64,000 bases of DNA, taken from positions 62,001-126,000 of the forward strand of contig NZ_PDWS01000002.1 of assembly GCF_010093305.1 (NCBI RefSeq), in the 5' to 3' direction. The position numbers were made by a program, and so were the translations under genes. Positions 1 to 8,110 of the stretch are shown here, one piece after another. Within the stretch, counting starts at the first letter, position 1. Every line of letters starts with the position of its first letter. Below the pieces are notes generated by a model that saw only the letters and a list, made by a program, of their open reading frames with translations, searched no databases and was not told the origin of the DNA. The stretch is from Pseudoxanthomonas sacheonensis (GTDB lineage: Bacteria; Pseudomonadota; Gammaproteobacteria; Xanthomonadales; Xanthomonadaceae).

Positions 1-681
1 GCGCGGCATGGCTATATTGCGCAGCCCTTCGCGCTGGATGCCCATGTCCAGCGGGGCCGGCGGCGCGGTGCGCCAGTCGCGCGGATGATTGAAGCGTGCG
101 ATCTCGCGCCGGTTATGGATCACGAACAGCACGCGGTTGTCCCACAACGCCTCGAAGCGCGCGCGCGACATCGCGCGGGTACCGCGCGCCGGGTCGCCCA
201 GCAATACGCGGCCGTTGCGCAGGCCTTTGACCACGACGAAATGCCGATAGCCGCGATCGTTCAACAGCACGATCGCCGGCACGCCCTCTTCGGACAGCTT
301 GTCCAGCGGCAGTTCGAAACCGTCGGCCTCGAAACCCCGCGACTGCAGATAGCGCCGCATGTCCAGCATCGAGAAGCCTTCCTTGCGGATCTTGGCCTGG
401 TCGCCGTTGGTGTACATCCTCACGAAGACCTGTTCTTCGTTCACCGGCACGCCGTACTGGTAGCTCAGCAGCGTGGCCGTAGCCGCCGATCCGCAACTGA
501 AATCGTAGCGCTGAGGTACGGTGGTCCTGAACCGCGCTTCCTTCAAACTGGTGATGCGCAAGCCGTAGCTGCCGCCGTACGGCGCGCGCACGTCGATTCC
601 GCCCGCCCGCACCGGCATGGCCCATGCCAGTAGCGACAAAGCCAGACCGACGCCCACGATCAGGGATACGGCTCTGGTCAT
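1..681 (-). CDS. C39-family cysteine peptidase, secreted (C-terminus beyond window)
   Basis: The frame is open to the left edge, so the protein is partial. It begins with a signal peptide (hydrophobic stretch LIVGVGLALSLLAWAM, then PVRAGG). A papain-like C39 core follows, with the catalytic Cys in VPQRYDFSCGSAATATLLSY and the His in GYRHFVVVKG, then the usual GDPARG turn. C39 peptidases usually cleave after a double glycine in leader peptides, but secreted stand-alone members such as FapD occur in amyloid operons. The ATG overlaps the stop of the upstream gene by 4 nt (ATGA), implying translational coupling with the two low-complexity secreted proteins upstream. Family assignment is firm; the role in processing or export of those neighbours is inference. 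Confidence 0.85.
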   Translation of the reverse strand, partial: MTRAVSLIVGVGLALSLLAWAMPVRAGGIDVRAPYGGSYGLRITSLKEARFRTTVPQRYDFSCGSAATATLLSYQYGVPVNEEQVFVRMYTNGDQAKIRKEGFSMLDMRRYLQSRGFEADGFELPLDKLSEEGVPAIVLLNDRGYRHFVVVKGLRNGRVLLGDPARGTRAMSRARFEALWDNRVLFVIHNRREIARFNHPRDWRTAPPAPLDMGIQREGLRNIAMPR

Positions 682-1211
682 GGCGTCGGCGCCACGAACT
701 GCACGTTTACCACCATTCCATTCTGGATCAGCACGTTGCTGCCGGTGTTCTGGATCACCGTGTTGATGCCGTTGCCGTTGGCGAAAGAGCCGTCGCTGAT
801 GACATTGGCGCCGCTGACGATATGGTCGGCGGTATTGCCTTCGACGGTTCCGTCTATCAGCACGTCGTTGTCGACCGTGCTTTCCCCGCCGCGCAACCGG
901 TCCAGTTCTCCGGCATCGACTGGAATGCCGATACTGGGGTTGCCGACTTCATCGGACGATACTGCGACCGGTGCCGCCGGTTGGATTTCCTTGCCGAAAA
1001 GCACACTGTCGGAGTGCATGCCGTCGAGGAGCAGACTGTCGGGGAGCTTGTCGCTGTCGGCAACGCCGTCGACAAGCACGAAGGCCGCAGTGCCGGCAGC
1101 AGGCAGTCCATCGGCGTCGTGCCCCTGTACAGACGCTTCGGTGGAGCCTGCCAGGCAGGGGCCGGTCGCTAGAACACAGGCCAGCGACAAAGTGATGCGA
1201 TTGATGCGCAT
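678..1211 (-). CDS. Secreted low-complexity protein with QN-G-LIQ-G C-terminal motif
   Basis: About 177 residues. The start is the ATG preceded by GGAGAAACCACC, giving a signal peptide beginning MRINRITLSLACV. The mature part is acidic and rich in G, N, D and V. It ends with a beta-strand-like segment containing VIQNTGSNVLIQNGMVV. The neighbouring upstream gene ends with a very similar pattern (AAQNSGAASLIQQGITV), so the two are probably related fibre or surface components. There is no enzymatic motif. The gene lies between the glycine-rich protein gene and the C39 peptidase gene in one leftward operon. An amyloid subunit role is inferred from composition and context only. Confidence 0.7.
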   Translation of the reverse strand: MRINRITLSLACVLATGPCLAGSTEASVQGHDADGLPAAGTAAFVLVDGVADSDKLPDSLLLDGMHSDSVLFGKEIQPAAPVAVSSDEVGNPSIGIPVDAGELDRLRGGESTVDNDVLIDGTVEGNTADHIVSGANVISDGSFANGNGINTVIQNTGSNVLIQNGMVVNVQFVAPTP

Positions 1212-1323
1212 GGTGGTTTCTCCTTTTCCACGCGTTCCGCGCGCGCTCGCCGTCCGTTCCGGCACGATCGTGCGCGTGATGCACCGGGCCGCCGTAACGG
1301 ACCGGTGCATCGTTGCGAACCGC

Positions 1324-2652
1324 TTACGGACCTACGGTCAGGTTGGCCTGCACGGTGATGCCCTGCTGGATCAGCGAGGCTGCGCCGCTGTTCTGGGCCG
1401 CTACCATGACGCCCGCTGCCGATTGGCCGACGCTGGTCATGTTGTTGGACATGTCGAAGGCGCCTGCATCGTTGGCCACTGAACCGCCGTTTCCGCCTGC
1501 TCCACCGACCGCTCCGTTGCCGACGCCGCCATTGCCGGTGCCGCCGTTGCCGTCGCCGCCCACACCGCCTTCGGCGCCCACCGCGCCCTCGGCGCCATCG
1601 CCGGCAGTCGCATCGCCATTGGTCGCGCTTGAGGAAGCGCCGCCGTTGGTGGCATCGCCATTGGTGGCCGAACCGCCATCGCCGCCGTTGCCTGCGGTGC
1701 TGGCCACGTCGCCGCTGTTGCCGCCCGTGCCGGAGCCCGCGCCGCCGGTGGAGGTCGCTGCACCCGAAGTGCCCGCGCCGCCACTGGCCGTGGCGGTGCC
1801 ACCGGTGCCGGTGCCGTCGCCGGAAGTGCCGGCGCCGCCGGTTCCGGTCGCATCGCCGCTGGTCGCGCTGCCTGCACCGCGTTCGCGCACGCGTCCGCTC
1901 TGGCCGTCGCCATCGCCGCCGCCGGCCGCACTCAAGCCGCCGCCGTCGCCGCCGCCGGCAAGACCGTCACCGCCGCCGGCCGCGCTAAGCGCGCCCGCAT
2001 CGCCGCCGTCGCCATCGCCATCGCCGCCACGGCCGCTGTCGTTGTGGTCGGAACGTCCGCCACGCCCGCCGTCACCGGCGGTTGCGTCGCCGATCCAGGC
2101 GCTGCCATTGCTGGAATCGCCCGCCGACGCGCTGCCGTTGTTGGCATCGCCGCCGAAACCGCCACTGCCGCCGTCGCCGCCGTCGCCGCCATTGCCACCG
2201 TAGCCATTGCCGCCGTTGCCTTCGCCACCGTAGCCGTCGCCGCCGGCACCGCCGCGGGCGCCATTGGCGTCGCCCCAGTTGTTGGCGACATTACCGATAT
2301 CGTGCACGCGCACATCGGTGACATAGCCATTGAGCTTGGTCGTGGCGATGGCCTTGCTGTGGTTGAACGAATTCGAGAAGGTGGCCGTGGCCGTTCCGCC
2401 GTTGTTGGCGGCTGCGGTGCCGAAGCCGTCCGCATAAGCGACGCCATTGGCGCTGTTGTCGCTGTTGTCGCTGTTGTCGCTATTGTCACTGTTATCGCTG
2501 TTGTCGCTGTTGTCCGTAAGAGTGATCGTGTCGATCGCTACCTGCAGATTTTCGCCAGCGCCGTTTTCGGTGTTTTCCGCGGCAAACGCCTGGCCGCCCA
2601 ATCCCAGGCCGAGCGCGACCGCAGATGCAATCAAGGTCTTTTTCGTACTCAT
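1324..2652 (-). CDS. Glycine/alanine-rich secreted protein, putative amyloid or adhesin subunit
   Basis: About 442 residues from the ATG that has AGGAG seven bases upstream; an ATG six bases earlier is too close to the Shine-Dalgarno. A signal peptide (TLIASAVALGLGLGGQAFA) is followed by a short N-terminal region and seven tandem D-N-S triplets. Next comes a conserved-looking segment (SNSFNHSKAIATTKLNGY) and then roughly 250 residues of GG-D/N/A repeats. The C-terminus returns to ordinary sequence (SVGQSAAGVMVAAQNSGAAS) and shares its QN-G-LIQ-G pattern with the next gene. Long, strongly repetitive secreted sequence next to a C39 peptidase resembles Fap-type functional amyloid loci. The exact polymer and function cannot be read from sequence. 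Confidence 0.7.
   Translation of the reverse strand: MSTKKTLIASAVALGLGLGGQAFAAENTENGAGENLQVAIDTITLTDNSDNSDNSDNSDNSDNSDNSANGVAYADGFGTAAANNGGTATATFSNSFNHSKAIATTKLNGYVTDVRVHDIGNVANNWGDANGARGGAGGDGYGGEGNGGNGYGGNGGDGGDGGSGGFGGDANNGSASAGDSSNGSAWIGDATAGDGGRGGRSDHNDSGRGGDGDGDGGDAGALSAAGGGDGLAGGGDGGGLSAAGGGDGDGQSGRVRERGAGSATSGDATGTGGAGTSGDGTGTGGTATASGGAGTSGAATSTGGAGSGTGGNSGDVASTAGNGGDGGSATNGDATNGGASSSATNGDATAGDGAEGAVGAEGGVGGDGNGGTGNGGVGNGAVGGAGGNGGSVANDAGAFDMSNNMTSVGQSAAGVMVAAQNSGAASLIQQGITVQANLTVGP
2452..2514. repeat. Seven 9-bp tandem repeats encoding Asp-Asn-Ser
   Basis: Unit gctgttgtc on the plus strand (GACAACAGC on the coding strand), seven copies, two with single-base changes. It lies within the N-terminal part of the glycine-rich secreted protein. 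The unit is a multiple of three, so copy-number change would lengthen or shorten the protein without shifting the frame. Confidence 0.9.
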
Positions 2653-2995
2653 CTCCATTCTCCTGACACGTCGGCCCGATACCCAGGGGAGGCATCGATC
2701 AAGCGACGTTCGTCGCATTAACAATGCGATTTGTTATCGCCGCGCTTGCGTCGTGTGAAGAAAAACTAATGAATGAAGACGGCGGGAAACCGCCAGATTG
2801 CGTTGTATCGACGGTTACACAATTTCGCGCCAATAACGCAGCCAAAATCGGCTACCGGACAAATCCACTGGAATGCGTTGAAAAACAGCGCTGGGAAAAA
2901 TGCGCTTCGGAGTTAACAAAAAAGGCCCGGCGTGAATTGCAACCGCCCGTTTTCGAGACGATTTCAGGCGTAGAAACAGGCCCGATTGCGCAACC
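2653..2995. other. Intergenic region upstream of the amyloid-like operon
   Basis: About 340 bases with no convincing gene, more AT-rich than its neighbours. It must hold the promoter of the leftward secreted-protein operon and the 3' end of the crcB transcript. A perfect 14-bp palindrome (gcgacgttcgtcgc, 2703-2716) lies about 50 bases upstream of the first start codon and is a candidate operator. No clear -35/-10 pair was fixed. Confidence 0.4.
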
Positions 2996-3394
2996 TCATC
3001 CGGGCATCGGCCAGGTCGATTGACCTATGCGCCAGCCTGCCAGCACCGCGGCCAGGCCCAGTGCCACATGCAGGAAAACGGTGAGGCCCAGCAACGCCCA
3101 ACGTTCCGCGCGCACCAATAGCAGCAGGTCCAATCCGAAGGCGGAAAACGTAGTCAGGCCGCCCATCAGGCCGGTCAGCAGCAGCGCACGCCAGAAATCG
3201 GTTTCGCTGCGCTGCAGTATCCAGACCAGCAGCAGGCCTGCGAAGAAGCATCCGACGACGTTCACCGTCAGGGTGGAAATGGAGAATGCATGCTGCGTGG
3301 ACCTGGGCAGCAGCAGATTCACGCCGTGGCGCAACAGCGCGCCGGCGGCGCCGCCTACCGCCACTGCGACGGCCTGCATCAAAGCCGTGCTCAT
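2996..3394 (-). CDS. crcB: Fluoride ion channel CrcB/Fluc
   Basis: A 132-residue integral membrane protein with four hydrophobic segments, the normal Fluc size. Family features are visible: GGAAGALLRHGVN near the N-terminus, the TLTVNVVGCFFAG segment with the pore Asn, and the GLMGGLTTFSAF segment with the TTFS motif that forms the Na+ and fluoride sites. Fluc dimers export fluoride passively. The ATG overlaps the rarA stop (ATGA), so the two are translated together. No fluoride riboswitch was seen; expression probably follows rarA. Confidence 0.95.
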   Translation of the reverse strand: MSTALMQAVAVAVGGAAGALLRHGVNLLLPRSTQHAFSISTLTVNVVGCFFAGLLLVWILQRSETDFWRALLLTGLMGGLTTFSAFGLDLLLLVRAERWALLGLTVFLHVALGLAAVLAGWRIGQSTWPMPG

Positions 3395-4779
3395 GTTCCG
3401 GAATTCTTGCCGCCGCGCGGCTTGTCGTTGCCGCGCCGCGCTTCGCTGCGCGCTGCACGCAAGCGATCGATCTTTTCTTTCAATTTGATCTCCATGCCCC
3501 GCTCCACCGGTTCGTAATACACGCGCTCGCCCATCGCGTCGGGGAAGGCGGTCTGGTCCAGGGCGATGCCGCCTTCGGCGTCGTGATCGTACTGGTAGCC
3601 GGTGCCGTAACCCAGCTCCTTCATCAGTTTGGTCGGCGCATTGCGCAGATGCATGGGCACATCCTGGGTGCCGTATTCGCGTACGTCGCGCTTGGCGGCG
3701 CCGAAAGCAAGGTAACCGGCATTGGACTTGGCGGTACTGGCCAGGTAGATAACCAACTGCGCCAAGGCAAGTTCGCCTTCGGGACTGCCCAGGCGGTCGT
3801 AGGTTTCCCAGGCTTCGATGGCCATCTGCAAAGCGCGCGGATCGGCCAGGCCCACATCCTCCACCGCCATGCGGGTCATGCGCCGCGCCAGATATCCGGG
3901 ATCGCAGCCCCCATCCAGCATGCGTGTAAGCCAATACAGAGCGCCATCGGGGTTGGAGCTGCGCACCGATTTGTGCAGCGCCGATATCTGGTCGTAGAAC
4001 TGTTCGCCGCCTTTGTCGAAACGGCGGGTGCGGTCGGCGAGCACCTGCAGCAGGGTCTGCTCGGTGATCTCGCCGCCCTCGCCGAGCGCGAGTTCGGCCG
4101 CGATCTCCAGCAGAGTGAGCGCGCGGCGTACATCGCCATCGGCCGCGCCGGCGATTTCGCCCAGGGACTGCTCGGACACCTGGATACCCTGCCCGCCCAG
4201 CCCACGCTCCTCATCGGCCAGGGCATGCCGCATCGCTTCCATGATGTCCTCGCGCGACACCGCTTCCATGACGTGCACGCGGCACCGCGAGAGCAGTGCG
4301 GAATTCAACTCGAAAGAAGGGTTCTCGGTGGTCGCGCCTACGAAGATGATGGTGCCGCGTTCGATATGCGGCAGGAACGCATCCTGCTGGGCCTTGTTGA
4401 AGCGGTGCACTTCGTCGACGAACAGCACCGTGTGCCGTCCCTCGGCGAAACGGTGCGCGGCTTCGGCCAGCACCTGCCGTACTTCGGGCAATCCCGACAA
4501 CACCGCCGAGATCGCCTTGAATTCGGCATCGGCGTACTTGGCCAGCAGCAGCGCCAGCGTGGTCTTGCCGCAACCCGGCGGACCCCACAGGATCATCGAA
4601 TGCACATGGCCCGACTCGACCGCACGGCGCAGGGCGCTGCCCGGCGCCAGCAAACGGCGCTGGCCGACCATTTCATCCAGCGTGCGGGGCCGGATGCGCT
4701 CGGCCAGCGGACGCATCGCGGTGCGGTCCACGCTGAGCAGGTCGGGTTCGTCGGTCAGTTTGTTCTTCGGCTTCGCCAC
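3391..4779 (-). CDS. rarA: Replication-associated recombination protein RarA (MgsA)
   Basis: A 462-residue AAA+ ATPase of the clamp-loader/RuvB type that acts at stalled replication forks. Walker A GPPGCGKT lies at residues 66-73 and the Walker B region VLFVDEVHRF near 118-127. Sensor 1 GATTENPSFE and the sensor 2 area GDVRRAL follow. The C-terminal MgsA tetramerisation region contains the family signature YLASTAKSNAGYLAF. Length and order match the family. It is followed directly by crcB in one transcript; the rarA-lolA-ftsK neighbourhood is conserved in xanthomonads. Confidence 0.96.
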   Translation of the reverse strand: MAKPKNKLTDEPDLLSVDRTAMRPLAERIRPRTLDEMVGQRRLLAPGSALRRAVESGHVHSMILWGPPGCGKTTLALLLAKYADAEFKAISAVLSGLPEVRQVLAEAAHRFAEGRHTVLFVDEVHRFNKAQQDAFLPHIERGTIIFVGATTENPSFELNSALLSRCRVHVMEAVSREDIMEAMRHALADEERGLGGQGIQVSEQSLGEIAGAADGDVRRALTLLEIAAELALGEGGEITEQTLLQVLADRTRRFDKGGEQFYDQISALHKSVRSSNPDGALYWLTRMLDGGCDPGYLARRMTRMAVEDVGLADPRALQMAIEAWETYDRLGSPEGELALAQLVIYLASTAKSNAGYLAFGAAKRDVREYGTQDVPMHLRNAPTKLMKELGYGTGYQYDHDAEGGIALDQTAFPDAMGERVYYEPVERGMEIKLKEKIDRLRAARSEARRGNDKPRGGKNSGT

Positions 4780-4826
4780 CGGGACATTCTAGCGGTCAGG
4801 GGGTCGCAGGCGATGCGAAGAGCTTC

Positions 4827-5032
4827 ACCTCTCCCCTCGTGGGAGAGGTCGACGCGCTTGCGCGACGGGAGAGGGCGAGCGAAGACAGCAGAGTTGACCC
4901 AGTAATGCAGCCGCCGCATTCGATATCGACCGCTATGCCGACCACATTGGCCATGGATTGTTTCTCCGTTTACCCCCCATCCCCGCCCCCGTATCAAGTA
5001 CGGGGCAGGCTCTTCTCCCACAAGGGGAGAAG
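4827..5032. repeat. Intergenic hairpins between lolA and rarA
   Basis: Two related hairpins of a CTCTCCC/GGGAGAG type: arms 4827-4835 with 4841-4849, and 5012-5019 with 5025-5032. A third (cccgta/tacggg) lies near 4988-5005. This is a REP-like family often seen between Xanthomonadaceae genes. The hairpin at 5012 sits just past the lolA stop and could help end its transcript. Nothing else recognisable occupies this gap. Confidence 0.55.
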
Positions 5033-5042
5033 GATCAGACGG

Positions 5043-5681
5043 TCAGATATCGCCGACCACGTCCACGCCCTTGGCCGGGGTGTACTTGAAAGTGGTACCG
5101 GCGAACGCCGGGTTGCGCTTCCAACCGCTGAAGCTGATCTTGGTGTTCTGGCCGACGGCATCGAGCACTTCCATCCGGCTCAGCCCGCCCTTGCCGAAGC
5201 CCAGACGCGCGGACTGGAAGCTGGCCTCGCCCTCGCTCTTGGGCGTCAGGGTCAGCCATTGCAGGCCGTCGGCGGTACCGGACTCCTTGACGTTGAACTG
5301 CTGGTCCAGTTTGGCCGGGTCGATCAGCGCCGACAGCGGGCTGTTCTGTTCCTCGCTGCCCTGTTCGCGCACGGTGACCTGCTGGAGGTCGGGGTCATAG
5401 ACCCACACCTTCTTGCCGTCGGCGACGATGAGCTGCGGGTACGGCTTGGCGTATTCCCAGCGGAACAGGCGCGGCGCGGACAAGGCCACGCGGCCGCTGG
5501 AGGTTTCCTTGAGTTTGCCCTTGGCGTCGTAGACCTGCTGGCTGAACTGTCCGTCCAGGCCCTTGAGGCCCGTGGTGAAGGATTTCAGGTCGTCGCGCGC
5601 TCCGGCGCAGGCATTGCCTGCCAGCAGCGCGGCGCCGAGAAAAAAGGTACCGAAGGGAAGCGTGCGGAGGGGCTGTTTCAT
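5043..5681 (-). CDS. lolA: Outer-membrane lipoprotein carrier protein LolA
   Basis: About 212 residues from the internal ATG that starts the signal peptide (MKQPLRTLPFGTFFLGAALL). The periplasmic carrier takes lipoproteins from LolCDE to LolB. The sequence follows the LolA pattern: L..F..GLKGLDGQFSQ at the mature N-terminus, SSGRVALSAPRLFRWEY with the conserved Arg of the hydrophobic cavity, then VADGKKVWVYDPDLQQVTV. The gene lies between the DUF3857 protein gene and rarA, all leftward. Confidence 0.95.
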   Translation of the reverse strand: MKQPLRTLPFGTFFLGAALLAGNACAGARDDLKSFTTGLKGLDGQFSQQVYDAKGKLKETSSGRVALSAPRLFRWEYAKPYPQLIVADGKKVWVYDPDLQQVTVREQGSEEQNSPLSALIDPAKLDQQFNVKESGTADGLQWLTLTPKSEGEASFQSARLGFGKGGLSRMEVLDAVGQNTKISFSGWKRNPAFAGTTFKYTPAKGVDVVGDI

Positions 5682-5819
5682 GAGGATCCCTGGGAAGCGG
5701 TATGGAGACAGTGTCGCGAGTTGAAGCTGAACACGCACCGATTTGGCTGGACCATCGATGAATCGCGTCGATTTAACTAGTAGTGGGCTTGTTAACTGGT
5801 AGTGGGTTGGAGGAAAACC

Positions 5820-5928
5820 GTTCGTGGTGAGCCTGTCGAACCACGCTTTTCGCGCAACAGCACGGGTGCGGTAAGCCGGACCTGAAGCACCGCGCCAAGA
5901 GCGTGGTTCGACAGGCTCACCATGAACG
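5820..5928. repeat. Dispersed inverted repeat, family A (cgttcgtggtgagcctgtcg)
   Basis: A left arm beginning cgttcgtggtgagcctgtcg and a right arm that is its near-complement flank about 55 bases. The same element with the same orientation of arms recurs at 10596-10712. It fills the gap between the DUF3857 gene and lolA. Paired copies of this kind (BIMEs) are typical of REP families. Confidence 0.8.
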
Positions 5929-5973
5929 GAACTTCTTGTTTTTGGGTATCCGAATAAAGCCAGACGGACAGCT

Positions 5974-7929
5974 CTAGCGCACGGCCTCCTCTGAAACCTG
6001 CGCCGTATTCAAATCCCCGTACACGATCTGCGCGCGGAATCCGCGGCGGACGTACTGGTAGAGCTCGCGGAAGGCGGGATAGTCGGCGGGCAGGCACAGC
6101 TTGTCGGGCCCATGGATGGCGTTGAGGCTGAGGCGATGCGTAGCGGTCACCACCTGCCCCTCCCGCTTCCAGCTGGCTTCGTACTCGCCGGCCGCATTGC
6201 TGAAACGGCTGCTGCGCGGAATGGCGATGAGCGGGACCGTCGCAGGGAATTTCAGCGTATAGGTTTCTTCCCGCAGACTGTCGTTGCAATAGAACGGCGT
6301 GGCGTTGGTTTCGCTGGAAGCGGTGGCGTAGATGCCGCGCATCGAATCGGCGCCGGGCGGATCCGGCAGCGTCATGCCGCCGACCACACTGAAATCGACG
6401 TAGTCGGTGGCGTCGAACTCGAACGAATAACCGAACGGCTTGCCCAGATCGTCCACGTCGCCTTTCAGTTTCAGGCGTCCCACGCCATTGAAGCCGGAAG
6501 CGGACATGATGGAGTCTTCCACCCGCGCCCGGTTCTGCGAGGTGAGTTGCGAGAACATGCCGCGCAAGCCGATTTCGCCCGAAGCGCCGCTGTCCTGCAG
6601 CGTGTGTCCGCTGACGTCGCCATTGGCGCTGAAGGTGTAGAAACTGTCGGCGCGGTAAGCGCTCACCGCAGGGCCGTTGGCGGGCGTACGCGAGAGCTTT
6701 CCATCCGCTGTGTGCACTACTGGCGCGCCCAGGTCGCTGGCGGGCAGCTGTCCGAAACGCGCGTACGGACTGGTGGAATCCAGATAGAGGTCGAATTCCG
6801 GCAGATAGTTGATCGCGTGGTTGAAGCGGCCCAGCACCGCGACCGGCGGCAAGGTCGGGCCGCCGCCCGCGCCGATCAGCACGGGCGTGCTGGCGATGCC
6901 TTTGGCGGCCAGCAGCGCTTCCAGGATCACGGTGTGATCCTTGCAGTCGCCGTAACGGTTGGCCAGGATGCTGTCGGCCGAATTCGGCTCCAGGCCGCCA
7001 TTGCCCAGATAGACGGCGACGTAGCGGATGTTCTTGGCGACCCATTCGTAGATCGCGGCCGCTTGCGCGCGGCGGTCGCCGATGCCTTTGGTGATCTCGT
7101 CGGCGCGCGACCGCACGGCCGGGGTGAGCGCGGCCGCCTCGGCGCCTTTGGACTGGTAGGCGCGGCCCATCGCGGAGAAGTCTGGATAGGTGCTGGCCAT
7201 GATGGTGGGGCCGTATTCCCAGCCCGCGGCGGTCCAGTTCTGGTTCTGCATGGGGGTCTTGCGCTGGTAGGTCCACGACCAATGCGCGGTGTCGCCTTCC
7301 ACTCTGGGACGGTCGCTGCCCTGCACGTCGCGGGTGTACAGATGCATGGGCAGGCTTTTCGGCGCACTCAGAGTGATCTTGGCGTCGTCGTACTGGGTGA
7401 ACAGGCTCAGGTTTTCCCACAGGCCGAAATAGCCGGGGAAATACGGGGTGTTCTGGCTCTGCCGGTAGCGGTAGACCACGCGCGTGCCGGGCGAAAGGTT
7501 GGGGAATACGATGACCTTGACCTTGCGGTCGGCGTACATCGCGGCCGAGGCGCTGGAATAGCTTTCCTGGGTGTATATCTTGTCGGCAGGCACATCATGG
7601 CGCTCGCCGTCGGGCGTCAGCGTGTAAGCCGCCAGCACTTCCAGCGATTCCATCTTCTCGCTGTAGCTCAGCCGCACCTGGCTGAAATTGTCCACGCTGG
7701 CCTTGGTCTTGATCAGGATTTCGTATTCGTTGGTTTCCACGCTGGTGGCGTCGGCCTTCACTTCGTAATCGGCACGGTAGCGGACGAAGCTGAAGCTGTT
7801 GACGGGCTCCTGTGCCGGCGCGGGCTGCGGTTCCGTCTGCGGTGTTGATTGCCGAGCTTGTGCTGGGACCTGAGCGTACGAGGCGATCGGGAAAAGTGCG
7901 GCCAGCAGAAGTAAGGCGACTCGTTGCAT
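5974..7929 (-). CDS. DUF3857 and transglutaminase-like domain periplasmic protein
   Basis: About 651 residues if translation starts at the ATG heading the signal peptide (MQRVALLLLAALFPIASYA). A DUF3857 domain fills the N-terminal third (after VRYRADYEVKADAT). A transglutaminase-like core follows, with the catalytic Cys in NRYGDCKDHTVIL and a downstream His in GRFNHAINYL. The C-terminal third is a beta-rich region of unknown role. Such proteins are exported and are common in Xanthomonadaceae and Bacteroidetes; their substrates are unknown. It is followed by lolA after an inverted repeat. An upstream in-frame ATG would add 33 residues lacking signal-peptide character and is less likely. Confidence 0.85.
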   Translation of the reverse strand: MQRVALLLLAALFPIASYAQVPAQARQSTPQTEPQPAPAQEPVNSFSFVRYRADYEVKADATSVETNEYEILIKTKASVDNFSQVRLSYSEKMESLEVLAAYTLTPDGERHDVPADKIYTQESYSSASAAMYADRKVKVIVFPNLSPGTRVVYRYRQSQNTPYFPGYFGLWENLSLFTQYDDAKITLSAPKSLPMHLYTRDVQGSDRPRVEGDTAHWSWTYQRKTPMQNQNWTAAGWEYGPTIMASTYPDFSAMGRAYQSKGAEAAALTPAVRSRADEITKGIGDRRAQAAAIYEWVAKNIRYVAVYLGNGGLEPNSADSILANRYGDCKDHTVILEALLAAKGIASTPVLIGAGGGPTLPPVAVLGRFNHAINYLPEFDLYLDSTSPYARFGQLPASDLGAPVVHTADGKLSRTPANGPAVSAYRADSFYTFSANGDVSGHTLQDSGASGEIGLRGMFSQLTSQNRARVEDSIMSASGFNGVGRLKLKGDVDDLGKPFGYSFEFDATDYVDFSVVGGMTLPDPPGADSMRGIYATASSETNATPFYCNDSLREETYTLKFPATVPLIAIPRSSRFSNAAGEYEASWKREGQVVTATHRLSLNAIHGPDKLCLPADYPAFRELYQYVRRGFRAQIVYGDLNTAQVSEEAVR

Positions 7930-7992
7930 TCGGTTCCAATTACACAGCATGAGCAGTATGAGGAAGACAGCTGGTGCAGCCGGCTTTGTTTT

Positions 7993-8060
7993 TGTAGAGC
8001 CGGGCTTGCTCGGCTGCTTCCGACTCATGCCAAGAGCAGCCGAGCAAGCTCGGCTCTACA
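7993..8060. repeat. Inverted repeat, family B (tgtagagccgggcttgctcg)
   Basis: Two 26-bp arms, near-perfect complements (7993-8018 and 8035-8060), separated by 16 bases, in the short gap between ftsK and the DUF3857 gene. It may act as a transcription or mRNA-stability hairpin downstream of ftsK. The family is distinct from the other repeats of the window. Confidence 0.8.
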
Positions 8061-8110
8061 AGGAAGGAAAGCGAGCCATGATTGACCGGGTTGGCACATG
8101 ACTCGAAATA

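Noticed and set aside
2452-2514. Tandem units considered as CRISPR
   Set aside because: Units of 9 bp without spacers, inside a coding region.
1313-2758. Proline-, arginine- or valine-rich open frames on the plus strand
   Set aside because: Complement of the Gly/Ala repeats of the minus-strand secreted protein; no start signals or family match.
2724-3023. A 99-codon plus-strand frame upstream of crcB's 3' end
   Set aside because: No good ribosome site, no similarity, and it crosses the promoter region of the amyloid-like operon.
2996-3400. Fluoride riboswitch for crcB
   Set aside because: crcB overlaps rarA, leaving no leader, and no riboswitch pattern is seen upstream of rarA.
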